Positions 8,061 through 16,476 of a stretch of DNA of 40,783 nt are shown here, one piece after another. The notes under the pieces are model-generated. The model ran no database searches and was not told the DNA's origin. It worked only from the letters and a program-made list of their open reading frames with translations. The position numbers and the translations under genes were made by a program. Location: contig CABTWP010000013.1 of assembly GCA_902488525.1 (NCBI GenBank), positions 1 through 40,783 of the forward strand, written 5' to 3'. Within the stretch, counting starts at the first letter, position 1; the number at the start of each line of letters is the position of its first letter. Origin of the DNA: an uncultured Collinsella sp. GTDB taxonomy: Bacteria; Actinomycetota; Coriobacteriia; Coriobacteriales; Coriobacteriaceae.

Positions 8061-9845
8061 CTAGTCGAGGTTCTCGCGGAGCCACTTGATGGCGCCAGCG
8101 GGGTCGCGAGTAAGGTCGATATATTCCTTACCGCGGGGAGCGAGCAGCTTAATGCCCAGGCGATCGGTGTCGGCCTTCATGTCGTTGTAGTAGCTACGAA
8201 CCTGCGGGGCGAGCACGATAACGTCGTACTGATCCATGATGGCAGTGTGCTGGCCATAGGCGCCTGCGGAGGAAGCGATGTTCTCTCCGGTCTGCGCAGC
8301 ACCTTCCTTGATGGCGTTGGCGAGCATGGCAGAGGTGCCGGCGCCGGCGCACAGGACGAGGACCTTCAGGCCATCGACATCCTTCTTGGCGGATGCTTCG
8401 GCGGCGGGCTCGGGCTCGGGCTGATCGGCGACAGGCTTGCTGTCGGCGGCAGCGGCGGTCGGCTCGACGGAAGCGGTAGCCTGCTCGACAGCGGGCGCAG
8501 GGGCGTTGGCGGCGATGGAAGAGGCACCATCGGACTCGAGACCCAGCTCGGCGGCGCGCTCGGCCTCCTGGTCGCAGAGCAGCTTATCGTATGCCTTCAA
8601 GAACGGCAGGTAGATGATGGCGTCCAGCAAGATGATGATCGCGACAAATACCAGGGCGATAAGCTGGAAGTTCGTGGTGATGAAGATGCCGATGGGGGCA
8701 GGGGTAGCCCAAGGCACCACGAATGAGAAGCCGTTCATGCCCACGTTATCGATAAAGAACTTGGCAACACTTACGTTGACGCAGCCGGCGGCAACAAAGG
8801 GGATGAGCATGTAGGGGTTAAGGATCATCGGCGCGCCAAAGAGCAGCGGCTCGTTGACAGCAAAGGCAACAGGAACAATCGAGGCCTTGCCGACGGCTTT
8901 GAGCTGCTTGGACTTCATAAAGAGAATCAGCAGAAGCGGCACGATGAAGGTGGCGCCGGTGCCGCCGAACTCACCCACGAGCGACATGTTAAAGGTGAGG
9001 GAGTGGGCGGGGTGGCCACCGGCCAGCAGAACCTGCAGGTTCTCGGCCTGGTTGGCAAGACGGATGGGGTCGATGCCCGGCTGGACAATCGAAGGACCAT
9101 GGACGCCGATGAACCAGAAGAACGCGGTGGCTGCCTGGATAAGGATAAGGCCAGGATAGGTTTCTGCAGCGGTAAAGAGCGGGGAGAGCAGTTTGATAAG
9201 CAGCTCGGAGAACGGAACGCCCATGAGGTTGCGCACGACGACATCGATGATGCCGCAGATGATGACAGCGCCACCGAAGGGGATGATGTCGCGGAAGTTC
9301 TGAGCGATGGCGCCCGGAACCTCCTTGGGCAGCTTAATGGTCAGATCGCGCGAGACGCAGAATTTGTAGACCCACACGGTGATGAACGCGGCGATATAGG
9401 CCGAGAACAGACCGCGCGTGCCCATGCTGGTGCAATCGAAGACCGAAAGCTCGGAGCCGTTGAACTTGGTGGTGAACTGCGTAACGGCGAGCAAAAGCAT
9501 ACTGCACTGGGCGGCCACCATGGTGGAGCCGTCGTTGAGCACCTTGCCGGCGGGCATGCGACGGTTCATGGAAGCCGTAAAGTTCTTGGCAGTGGTGCCA
9601 GCGACCATGATGCCCATGACGCCCATGGTGAAGTTGTACAGCTTGTTGCACCAGTCGATGAGCGGCTGGGGCAGCGTGATGCCGACTACGCCGGGAAGGG
9701 TGGCAATGAGCAGAAAGATCGAAGAGGTGAGGACGATGGGCATGCACCCAAGGAATCCGTCCTTAATAGCCTGGAGGTAGATGTTCCTCGAGATCTTCTC
9801 AAAGAACGGCTGATGCTTTTCGAGCATCTTTACGATGGCGTCCAT
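8061..9845 (-). CDS. PTS lactose/cellobiose-family transporter, fused EIICB (cassette I)
   Basis: 594 residues. EIIC membrane domain (about 1-425) with GVHGPSIVQPGI, NEPLLFGAPMILNPYM and YLPFLKAYDK. An unusually long Ala/Pro/Glu-rich linker (about 435-490) leads to an EIIB domain starting LKVLVLCAGAGTSAML, whose Cys is the phosphorylation site. Takes up and phosphorylates a beta-linked sugar, with EIIA supplied in trans (LacF is the only one in the window). First gene of the cassette I operon, followed by GH1. ATG at 9845 has AAGGAG 7 nt upstream. Transcription probably starts in the region holding two LacI-type operators (9950-9991). Substrate unknown. Confidence 0.93.
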   Translation of the reverse strand: MDAIVKMLEKHQPFFEKISRNIYLQAIKDGFLGCMPIVLTSSIFLLIATLPGVVGITLPQPLIDWCNKLYNFTMGVMGIMVAGTTAKNFTASMNRRMPAGKVLNDGSTMVAAQCSMLLLAVTQFTTKFNGSELSVFDCTSMGTRGLFSAYIAAFITVWVYKFCVSRDLTIKLPKEVPGAIAQNFRDIIPFGGAVIICGIIDVVVRNLMGVPFSELLIKLLSPLFTAAETYPGLILIQAATAFFWFIGVHGPSIVQPGIDPIRLANQAENLQVLLAGGHPAHSLTFNMSLVGEFGGTGATFIVPLLLILFMKSKQLKAVGKASIVPVAFAVNEPLLFGAPMILNPYMLIPFVAAGCVNVSVAKFFIDNVGMNGFSFVVPWATPAPIGIFITTNFQLIALVFVAIIILLDAIIYLPFLKAYDKLLCDQEAERAAELGLESDGASSIAANAPAPAVEQATASVEPTAAAADSKPVADQPEPEPAAEASAKKDVDGLKVLVLCAGAGTSAMLANAIKEGAAQTGENIASSAGAYGQHTAIMDQYDVIVLAPQVRSYYNDMKADTDRLGIKLLAPRGKEYIDLTRDPAGAIKWLRENLD

Positions 9846-9949
9846 AGAGCTCCTTTGCTACTTGATGCGCGATGCATGTGGATGGAACTGGTCGTCGATG
9901 GATGGTCAGGACTGCCCGGAAACCTTCCTGCTCAAGGAAGGCATTGCGA

Positions 9950-9991
9950 AATGACAACGTTGTCATTTCGTTAATGACAACGTTAGACATT
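9950..9991. promoter_or_regulatory. Two LacI-type operators of cassette I
   Basis: AATGACAACGTTGTCATT (9950-9967) is a perfect 18-bp palindrome with the AACGTT centre typical of LacI-family sites. A second copy, AATGACAACGTTAGACATT (9973-9991), begins 23 bp later, about two helical turns. They lie between the EIICB start (9845, -) and the LacI gene (+), so one bound regulator could control both directions. Confidence 0.75.
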
Positions 9992-10022
9992 TTTGGAAGA
10001 GCAACAAGGATATACGGGTGAG

Positions 10023-10078
10023 CGGTCGATATTGTCCGGTAAACGGTTGATTTGTCAGTCAGGCAGGTAGTGTATGCT
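10023..10078 (+). promoter_or_regulatory. LacI-1 promoter with upstream CGGT bipartite element
   Basis: The 25-bp element CGGTY-N9-CSGTRARCGGY occupies 10023-10047. TTGTCA (10052-10057) follows after 4 nt and TATGCT (10073-10078) could be the -10 box, though the spacing of 15 nt is short. If this -10 is right, an ATG at 10074 cannot be the LacI start. Confidence 0.45.
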
Positions 10079-10130
10079 AGAACGCAAAAAAACAAGCGAT
10101 GCAAGACCGACTGGAGAAGTAGTGGCAACG

Positions 10131-11132
10131 ATGGACAAGAAAAATGTCTCAATGAATGATGTGGCAGTTGCCGCGGGTGTTTCTCTCAAGACGGTTTCGC
10201 GTGTGATCAACGAGCCCGGTAGCGTGCGAGAGTCGACACGCGATAAGGTCCATTCCGCAATGGAAGCGCTCGGGTTTCGAACCAACTTTGCCGCGCGTTC
10301 GCTCAAGTTGGGCCGTTACGGGTGCATCGGCGTGGTGCTGTTCCACTTGTCGGGCGGTGCCGTGGACATGATTGACGGTATCGCAGATGCCGCCGAAGAA
10401 CGCGGCTTTGCGCTCACGATGATCAAAAAGCGGGCGGGGGAGAAGATGACCCTTGCCGAAGCGGCGCGTAGGATGTCGCAGCTGCCTGTTGATGGCATGA
10501 TCTTCAACCTGCGTCAGATGGTCGATGACTTTGATACCTTTGAGGCACCGAAAGACCTCAAGACGGTGATTATCACACCGATGGAACATCCTACCTGCTC
10601 CACCGTCAGTGACGACCAAGAGGGTGGCGCGCGCATGGCATGCGAGTACTTCTTGAATCACGGGCACAAAAACGTGTACTTCGTCTCTGGTAAGAAAGAA
10701 GCGCTGTCGAGCCAGTGCCGTATGAAAGGTTGGCGAGCGGCACTCGAGGCGCATGGCATTGAGCCGCCCGAGCCTCTGCAAGGCGATTGGAATGCGGATA
10801 GTGGCTATGCCGCGGGCCTTGTGCTTGCCGATAAACCCGATTGCACGGCGGTCCTCGCTGCTAACGACTGCATGGCAAACGGCGTGATGATGGCTCTACG
10901 TGACAAAGGGCTCAGTGTGCCCGACGACGTGTCCGTGATCGGCTTTGATGACGAGCTTTACAAGACGATTCCCAACTCGATTCTGACGTCGGTGAAGTTT
11001 CGCCACCGCGAGCTGGGCGTCCGTGCGCTTAACGAGGTCGTCGCAGGTCTGGAAGCCCCGAGCTCCAGAAGCCGTACGCTCGTCTCGGGCGTGTTGGTCG
11101 AGCGTTCCAGCGTAAGGGATCTGCGGGCGTAG
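10131..11132 (+). CDS. LacI-family transcriptional regulator (cassette I)
   Basis: About 333 residues from ATG 10131. N-terminal HTH: MNDVAVAAGVSLKTVSRVIN, with recognition-helix residues SLKTVSR. The remainder is a periplasmic-binding-protein-like sensor domain (FNLRQMVDDFDTF, TVSDDQEGGARMA, LAANDCMANGVMMAL, VSVIGFDDELY). Likely the specific repressor of the divergent EIICB-GH1 operon, acting at 9950-9991. Start choice is uncertain: in-frame ATG 10074, GTG 10122 and ATG 10131 are all possible; the last gives the usual family length, with GGAGAAG 11 nt upstream. Array 3 begins 17 nt after the stop, and a terminator follows at 11474. Confidence 0.9.
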   Translation: MDKKNVSMNDVAVAAGVSLKTVSRVINEPGSVRESTRDKVHSAMEALGFRTNFAARSLKLGRYGCIGVVLFHLSGGAVDMIDGIADAAEERGFALTMIKKRAGEKMTLAEAARRMSQLPVDGMIFNLRQMVDDFDTFEAPKDLKTVIITPMEHPTCSTVSDDQEGGARMACEYFLNHGHKNVYFVSGKKEALSSQCRMKGWRAALEAHGIEPPEPLQGDWNADSGYAAGLVLADKPDCTAVLAANDCMANGVMMALRDKGLSVPDDVSVIGFDDELYKTIPNSILTSVKFRHRELGVRALNEVVAGLEAPSSRSRTLVSGVLVERSSVRDLRA

Positions 11133-11149
11133 ACGTGCTCGGCCTGCTC

Positions 11150-11446
11150 GTCTAAATCTGTAACAGGTGGGACCCGAAAACTCGGCTAGATGTTACAGAT
11201 TTAGACAATTCGGCCCGGCTTATTCCGTTTGTCTCGATCTGTAACAGTTAGGAGTGAAATGACCAGCCAGGTGTTACAGATCTAGATTGATTGGATTGAC
11301 CCATCTGTTTGTCTCGATCTGTAACATCTAAGCGGTCAAAAGCGGTCTACATGTTACAGATTGAGATTTTTGGCTTGGCCTGTGCGTTCACCTCGATCTG
11401 TAACAGCTGGGACCCAAAAACTCGGCTAGATGTTACAGATTAAGAT
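11150..11446. repeat. Palindromic 57-nt repeat array 3 (4 units)
   Basis: Units lie at 11150-11206, 11231-11287, 11311-11367 and 11390-11446, each exactly 57 nt, spacers 24, 23 and 22 nt. The first unit carries a double change in both arms (GTCTAAAT opposite ATTTAGAC), a fully compensated pair of substitutions. The array lies in the likely 3' UTR of LacI-1 and before a terminator, in a tail-to-tail gap with the cassette II EIICB gene. Confidence 0.92.
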
Positions 11447-11473
11447 GAACAGGAGGACGGGTGCGGTCTAAAC

Positions 11474-11518
11474 AAAATGGCCCGCGCATCACGCATCGAT
11501 GCACGGGCCATTTTTTTT
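11474..11518 (+). terminator. Terminator between LacI-1 and the cassette II operon
   Basis: AAAATGGCCCGCGCAT (11474-11489) pairs with ATGCACGGGCCATTTT (11499-11514, one mismatch) and runs into eight T on the + strand. The A-run on the other side gives ATTTTGTTT on the minus strand, so it may work in both directions, also ending the EIICB transcript (stop at 11546). Confidence 0.8.
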
Positions 11519-11545
11519 CTGCGGGCGGTAGGTGGCGTCAGCGTC

Positions 11546-13306
11546 TTATGCCTCGAGGTTTTCCTCGATCCAGGCGACGGCACCCTTGGGATCCTTAGTG
11601 AGGTCGATGTACTGTTTGCCCTTGGGCGACAGCAGCGTGATGCCCAGGCGGTCGGTGTCGGCCTTCATCTCGTTGTAATAGGTGCGAACCTGCGGAGCCA
11701 GGACGATGACGTTGTACTGGTCCATGATGGCGTAGTGGCTGCCGTAGGCACCGGCGTTGGCGGTAATGTCGATGCCCAGCTCGTCGGCGCCTTCCTTAAG
11801 CGCGTTGGCGAGCAGTGCAGAGGTGCCGGCGCCAGCGCACAGAACCAGAACCCTCAGATCCTTGCCCTTAAGGGCGGACGGAGCTGCGGAGGCCTCAGTG
11901 GCAGAAGCGGTCTCGACAACAGGAGCCTCAACGGCGGGGGCGGCAGCGGTCTTGACGGCCTTGGTCTCCTCGGCCTCTTCTTCGGCCAGGGTCTCGGCCT
12001 CCTGCTTGCACAGGACGTTGTCGTAGGCCTTGCAGAACGGGTAGTAGATTAAGAAGTCAACGACCAGCAGGACGACAACCAGGACCAGAGAGATCGGCTG
12101 GAAGTTGGTGTCGATGAAGGTGCCGATCGGTCCGGGGAGTGCCCACGGCATGGCATAGATAAAGCCGTTCATGCCCAAAAAGTCGATGAAGAACTTACCA
12201 ATGAGGACGTTGGCCACGGGGGCAAACAGGAACGGGATCAGGAAGTACGGGTTGAGGATGATGGGCGCGGCGAACAGCAGCGGTTCGTTGACGGCGAACA
12301 TCACGGGTACGACAGAGGCTTTGCCGACGGCCTTGAGCTGCTTGGAGCGCATAAAGAGCAGGAAGATGATCGGGACAATGAACGTGGCGCCGGTGCCGCC
12401 GAGTTCGCCGATGTAGTTACCGAAGTTCTCGGTCAGGGCGAGGGCGGGGTGACCGCCGGCCTGCAGCGTGGCGAGGTTGGTGGTGATGTTGCCATACAGC
12501 GCGGCGTTGAGGGCAGGCTTAACGACCGAGGGGCCGTGGATGCCCATGAACCAGAACAGCGGGATCATGAACCAGATGAGGGCGAGGCCGGCGTAGGAAT
12601 CGGCAGCGGCGAACAGCGGGCTCACCAGCGTGGAGATGACGTTGGCAAACGGGACGGCCAAGCAGGTGCGGCAGATAACGTCGATGACGGCGACAAACAG
12701 GATGGAGAAGCTGAAGGCGAAGATGTCGCGGAAGTTCTGGGCGATGGCGCCGGGGACTTCTTTGGGCAGCTTGATGGTGATGTCTCGCTTAATGCAGAAG
12801 GCATAGATGTTGACCGTGGCAAATGCGGCGACAAAGGAGCTCAGTAGGCCCTTGGTGCCCATGTTGTCGGTAAAGAACACCGAGACATCGGCGCCGTCGA
12901 TCTTGGCACTCGTCTGGGTAACGGCCAAGATGAGCATAGCGCACATGGCGGCGACCATGGTGCTCGTGGCGTTGATGGCCTTGCCGGCAGGCATGCGGCG
13001 GTTCTTGGAGCCGGTCAGCGCGCTTGCGGTGGTGCCGGCGACCATGATGCCCACGACGCCCATCGTGAAGTTGTAAACCTTGTTGCAGAAGTTCACGACG
13101 TCGACGTTCCACCAGTCGGGCAGCGTAAAGCCGCCGACCGTGGCGACAACGCCCGGCAGGGTCGAAATAAGCAGGAAGACAGAAGAAGACAGGATGATGG
13201 GCATTGCTGCCAAAAAGCCGTCTTTAATGGCCTGAAGGTAGATGTTCTTAGAGACCTTGTCGAAGTACGGCTGACCTTTCTCCAAGAACTTAACGATCGA
13301 TTCCAT
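11546..13306 (-). CDS. PTS lactose/cellobiose-family transporter, fused EIICB (cassette II)
   Basis: 586 residues. EIIC domain (about 1-425) with GIHGPSVVKPALNAALYGN, NEPLLFAAPIILNPYF and YYPFCKAYDN; Ala/Glu-rich linker; EIIB domain starting LRVLVLCAGAGTSALLANAL with the phosphorylatable Cys. Imports and phosphorylates a beta-linked sugar; no EIIA in the cassette. Here EIICB is the second gene, downstream of GH1 (176-nt gap with a stable hairpin), the reverse of the order in cassettes I and III. ATG 13306 has GAGGAG 9 nt upstream. Highest similarity by eye is to the EIICB at 2522 and 8061 rather than to the LacE-like one at 18078. Confidence 0.93.
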   Translation of the reverse strand: MESIVKFLEKGQPYFDKVSKNIYLQAIKDGFLAAMPIILSSSVFLLISTLPGVVATVGGFTLPDWWNVDVVNFCNKVYNFTMGVVGIMVAGTTASALTGSKNRRMPAGKAINATSTMVAAMCAMLILAVTQTSAKIDGADVSVFFTDNMGTKGLLSSFVAAFATVNIYAFCIKRDITIKLPKEVPGAIAQNFRDIFAFSFSILFVAVIDVICRTCLAVPFANVISTLVSPLFAAADSYAGLALIWFMIPLFWFMGIHGPSVVKPALNAALYGNITTNLATLQAGGHPALALTENFGNYIGELGGTGATFIVPIIFLLFMRSKQLKAVGKASVVPVMFAVNEPLLFAAPIILNPYFLIPFLFAPVANVLIGKFFIDFLGMNGFIYAMPWALPGPIGTFIDTNFQPISLVLVVVLLVVDFLIYYPFCKAYDNVLCKQEAETLAEEEAEETKAVKTAAAPAVEAPVVETASATEASAAPSALKGKDLRVLVLCAGAGTSALLANALKEGADELGIDITANAGAYGSHYAIMDQYNVIVLAPQVRTYYNEMKADTDRLGITLLSPKGKQYIDLTKDPKGAVAWIEENLEA

Positions 13307-13414
13307 AGTTCACGCTCCTCTTTGCATGAAATCTTAATGGCATGGACGTTGAAAACCTATATGGTCTCCCGCTTGCTAAAAGCCCGGGTGCAGGCGGGGT
13401 CGGTCCCAGGGGGA

Positions 13415-13461
13415 GAGAGGGGAGCGGCTGGGTTTGTATCGCATAGGGCCGCTCCCCTCTC
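13415..13461 (-). other. Stable stem-loop between GH1 and EIICB (cassette II)
   Basis: GAGAGGGGAGCGGC (13415-13428) pairs perfectly with 13448-13461, loop 19 nt. No T-run follows on the minus strand, so it should not be a simple terminator. It could set the ratio of GH1 to EIICB message by blocking exonucleases or by partial termination. Confidence 0.65.
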
Positions 13462-13482
13462 GGGGGAAAGCGAGGCGATGCG

Positions 13483-14925
13483 CTACTGCGCGTCCGCCAT
13501 AGTGTCGGCGAGCTCCTTGTACCAGAGTGCCGACTGCTTGATGTAGCGTTTTTGCGTGTCGAAGTCGATGTAGAACAGGCCGTAGCGCTTGTTATAGCCG
13601 TTGGCCCACGAGAACTGGTCCTGCAGGCTCCAGATAAAGTAGCCCTGGACGTCGACGCCCTCGGCGCGCGCCCGGAGCACCTTCTCCATGTGCTGGTCGA
13701 CAAAGTCGATGCGCTCGGGATCGGCGACGATGCCGTTTGCGTCGGGCTCGGGGTCCTTGTGGCCCAGGCCGTTTTCGGTGATATAGATGACGGGGAGGTT
13801 GGGATAGGTGGCGCTGATGTGCTTGAGCGTGTCGTAGAGGCCTTGCGGGTAGATGAGCCAATCCCAGTCGGTGGTGGGGATACCCGGCATATCGACCTGC
13901 TGCCCGACGCCCTTAAACTTAAAGCATGAGGTGCCCTTGTCTCCGGTGCCGTTAAAGCTGTTGGTGGACTCGCCATCGTAGGCGGCGATAAACGCCGACT
14001 GATAGTAGTTGAGGCCGAACATATCGTTGCGGGGCGCCGCCTTGGCGAGCTCCTCCATGTCGCTGTCCTCAACCGTAAGCGTGGCGTTGTTGGCACGCAG
14101 AATCTCGTTGATGAGTGAGAGGGTGCGCGCGGAGTAGTGACCCAGGAAGGCGCCGTCCATGATGAAGTCGGTGTAGAAGGCGTTGTACAGGTCGGCGGCG
14201 TGCTGGTCGGCGGGCGAGTCTGTGGCAGGATATGCCGGCGTCAGGACGTTGACCATGCCAATGCGTCCGCCCAGGTGCTCAGTCTCGTCAAGATCCTTAT
14301 ACAGGTTGACGGCGCGGGCGTGGGCAACGAGCTCGTTGTGCTGGCTCTGGATGCCGCTCGTCACATCAAAGTGATGGTTGGGCGGGAAGTTGCCTTGGAT
14401 GTATTGGGAGTGCGAGAGGCTGATGAGCTCGTTGATGGTGAACCAATTCTTGACCTCGCGGAACTCGCGGAAGCAGAACTCGGCATAGCGCACATAGGCG
14501 TCGACGGTCTTGCGGTTGAGCCAGTCACCCTGGTTGAACAGGGCGGCGGGGGAGTCAAAGTGATGCAGGGACACATAGGGCTCGACGCCATACTTTTTGC
14601 AGCAGGCGAACAGCTCGTGGTAGTGCTTAACGCCCTCGGCGAGGGGCTCGGCATCGTCGCCGTTGGGGAAGATGCGGGTCCAGGCGATGGACACACGGAT
14701 GGCGTTGAGTCCATGCTCGGCAGAAAGGCGGATATCCTCCTCGTAGCGGTTGTAGAAATCACTGGCCGGGTCGGGCAAAAAGCGACCCTGGGCGACAAGG
14801 TAATCGTCCCACATGGTCTTACCCTTGCCTGCCACCTTCGTGGAACCTTCCGTTTGGTACGCGGCGGTTGCGGCGCCCCAAACAAAGCCCTTCGGCAGCT
14901 GCTGTACGCGGTTTAGCAAAGACAT
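13483..14925 (-). CDS. GH1 6-phospho-beta-glycosidase (cassette II)
   Basis: 480 residues from the chosen start. GH1 fold with acid/base Glu in WFTINELI, nucleophile Glu in VIYITENGLG, and the phosphate-binding block FSWANGYNKRYGLFY (S, K, Y conserved), so it is a 6-phospho-beta-galactosidase/glucosidase. It differs from the other two in the region after the acid/base residue (SLSHSQYIQGNFPPN) and in FNQGDWLNRK, which may reflect a different substrate. First gene of the cassette II operon. ATG 14925 is preferred over ATG 14931 because AGAGGG then lies 9 nt upstream instead of 3. Operators for the divergent LacI-2 lie at 15048-15084. Confidence 0.92.
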   Translation of the reverse strand: MSLLNRVQQLPKGFVWGAATAAYQTEGSTKVAGKGKTMWDDYLVAQGRFLPDPASDFYNRYEEDIRLSAEHGLNAIRVSIAWTRIFPNGDDAEPLAEGVKHYHELFACCKKYGVEPYVSLHHFDSPAALFNQGDWLNRKTVDAYVRYAEFCFREFREVKNWFTINELISLSHSQYIQGNFPPNHHFDVTSGIQSQHNELVAHARAVNLYKDLDETEHLGGRIGMVNVLTPAYPATDSPADQHAADLYNAFYTDFIMDGAFLGHYSARTLSLINEILRANNATLTVEDSDMEELAKAAPRNDMFGLNYYQSAFIAAYDGESTNSFNGTGDKGTSCFKFKGVGQQVDMPGIPTTDWDWLIYPQGLYDTLKHISATYPNLPVIYITENGLGHKDPEPDANGIVADPERIDFVDQHMEKVLRARAEGVDVQGYFIWSLQDQFSWANGYNKRYGLFYIDFDTQKRYIKQSALWYKELADTMADAQ

Positions 14926-15047
14926 ATGCATACACCCTCTCGTCTCGCTGTTCGATATTGTGCGTTTGCGCTCAGGAGGCTCCCTGGTTAGCGTTCAGCG
15001 GTGAAAAAGCCCGATAAACACTATCTTAAAATGATTAGAACCAAAAT

Positions 15048-15084
15048 AAGCACGTGAACATTTGACAATGAGCACGTTAACATC
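15048..15084. promoter_or_regulatory. LacI-type operators of cassette II
   Basis: AAGCACGTGAACATT (15048-15062) and GAGCACGTTAACATC (15070-15084) share the pattern RAGCACGTKAACATY and start 22 bp apart. A third, GAGCACGTTATCGAT, lies at 15202-15216 just before the LacI-2 start. The half-site GAGCAC differs from the half-sites in cassettes I and III. Confidence 0.65.
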
Positions 15085-15128
15085 CGGCTGGGATGTATAG
15101 AAACAAAACAACTTCAAACAGCCGCGAA

Positions 15129-15216
15129 CGGTTGTATTTGTTCGGTAAGCGGTTTTGATTGACAGAAGTTTTCATGTTGTGGTATATGGATCGGGTATCA
15201 TGAGCACGTTATCGAT
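15129..15216 (+). promoter_or_regulatory. LacI-2 promoter with bipartite CGGT element and operator
   Basis: The bipartite element CGGTY-N9-CSGTRARCGGY is at 15129-15153. TTGACA (15159-15164) follows after 5 nt and TATATG (15183-15188) lies 18 nt further. The operator GAGCACGTTATCGAT (15202-15216) sits downstream of the -10 box, a position that fits autorepression. A further partial box, CCGCGAACGG, overlaps at 15122-15131. Confidence 0.6.
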
Positions 15217-15266
15217 GTATGTACGATGCGCCATGGGCGCGGGGAATAGTTGGGAAGCAGGTTAGC

Positions 15267-16304
15267 GTGGAAGGCATGGCTCAGCAGACAAGGAATGGTC
15301 ATTTGGCGAGCGCGGCAGAGGTTGCGGCGCTCGCTGGCGTGAGCCGCCAGACTGTGTCTCGCGTGGTCAACGGTATGCCCAACGTGACGGAAAAGACGCG
15401 CAAGCGTGTGCTGGCCGCCATGGAAGAGCTGGGCTTTCGTCCCAATTTTGCTGGAGCGGCGTTGCGCGGCGGGTCGTATCGTTCTATTGGCCTGTGCATG
15501 TACAACATCACACGTGTCGGTAACCTGGCGACGCTCGAGGGTATCATGCAAGCGGCGCGCGAGCACGATTTTGCCGTCACTATGATCGAGATGGGCGGCG
15601 ACAAGCCCTATACACTTGCCGATGCCTCGCGCCGCATGGTCGAGCGACCCGTCGACGGCATGATTCTCAACATGAACCGCATGGCTCCCGATTTTGAGGA
15701 GTTTGTTCCCCAGCCGGGAGTGCGAACGGTCATCCTGTCCATGTATGCGCATCCGCGCTGCACGACGATCGACTCCGACCAGTATGGTTCGTGCGAGCTG
15801 TTGACCAATTATCTGCTGGAACATGGTCACTCGAATATGCGGTTTGTGGCGGGTCCGGAAAACTCGATTTCCTCGCGTTTTCGTGAGGCCGGTTGGCGCG
15901 ATACGCTGGGTCGTGCTCATGTCGATGCCGCTCCGATGCTGCGTGGCGATTGGAGTGCGGACAGTGGGTACGCCATGGGCGAGCGGATTGCGGCCGAGGT
16001 GCTTGCCGGCGGGTCGCAGGCGCCGACTGCCGTGCTTGCGGCAAATGACCAGATGGCGCTGGGCGTTATCGCCGCGCTCGAGAACGCGGGCCTGTCCGTG
16101 CCCGACGACGTGAGCGTGGTTGGTATCGACGACGCACTCGAGGGACTTGTTCCTCACAATCGACTGACGACGCTGCGATTTGATTTGCGCGGTGTCGGTA
16201 AGCTTGCGTTTGAGGCGGCGATTGGAGAGAGCTCGTCTATCGAGGCGATTCATGTGCCGAGTACGCTGGTCGAACGCTCGACTGTTAGGGACATACGGGG
16301 TTAG
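15267..16304 (+). CDS. LacI-family transcriptional regulator (cassette II)
   Basis: About 345 residues. HTH: ASAAEVAALAGVSRQTVSRVVNG, recognition-helix residues SRQTVSR. Sensor domain with LCMYNITRVGN, ILNMNRMAPDFEEF, TTIDSDQYGSCELL, LAANDQMALGVIAAL and VSVVGIDDALEG. Likely repressor of the divergent GH1-EIICB operon. GTG 15267 is chosen because GAAGCAGG lies 5 nt upstream; the ATG at 15219 would overlap the operator and lacks a ribosome-binding site; ATG 15276 is also possible. Array 4 starts 14 nt after the stop. Confidence 0.9.
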   Translation: MEGMAQQTRNGHLASAAEVAALAGVSRQTVSRVVNGMPNVTEKTRKRVLAAMEELGFRPNFAGAALRGGSYRSIGLCMYNITRVGNLATLEGIMQAAREHDFAVTMIEMGGDKPYTLADASRRMVERPVDGMILNMNRMAPDFEEFVPQPGVRTVILSMYAHPRCTTIDSDQYGSCELLTNYLLEHGHSNMRFVAGPENSISSRFREAGWRDTLGRAHVDAAPMLRGDWSADSGYAMGERIAAEVLAGGSQAPTAVLAANDQMALGVIAALENAGLSVPDDVSVVGIDDALEGLVPHNRLTTLRFDLRGVGKLAFEAAIGESSSIEAIHVPSTLVERSTVRDIRG

Positions 16305-16318
16305 GTCCTACTCCGTTT

Positions 16319-16456
16319 GTCTCGATTTGTAACAGGTAGACGGTCAAAAGCGGGCTACGTGTTACAGATTTAGATTCTTCGGAAAGAGCAATCCTGTTCG
16401 TCTCAATCTGTAACAGCTAGGACCAAAAAACTCGGCTAGATGTTACAGATCGAGAC
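16319..16456. repeat. Palindromic 57-nt repeat array 4 (2 units)
   Basis: Units lie at 16319-16375 and 16400-16456, each exactly 57 nt, spacer 24 nt. The array fills the tail-to-tail gap between LacI-2 and the cassette III GH1 gene. The sequence right after the last unit (ACAAACGGC, later CCAAAAACAAAAAG) resembles the sequence following array 2, so both arrays share their junction with a GH1 terminator. Confidence 0.9.
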
Positions 16457-16476
16457 AAACGGCTCCCGACCAGCCC

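Noticed and set aside
7029..8726. Long open frame of 565 codons on the + strand
   Set aside because: It lies opposite the GH1 and EIICB genes of cassette I, has Val/Gly/Ala-rich low-complexity translation, and no ribosome-binding site; it is a composition effect of GC-rich coding DNA.
212..16456. The regularly spaced palindromes read as CRISPR arrays
   Set aside because: Repeat copies vary too much, each unit is itself a palindrome with a variable centre, spacers are similar between arrays and only 22-24 nt, arrays have 2-4 units, and no cas genes are present.
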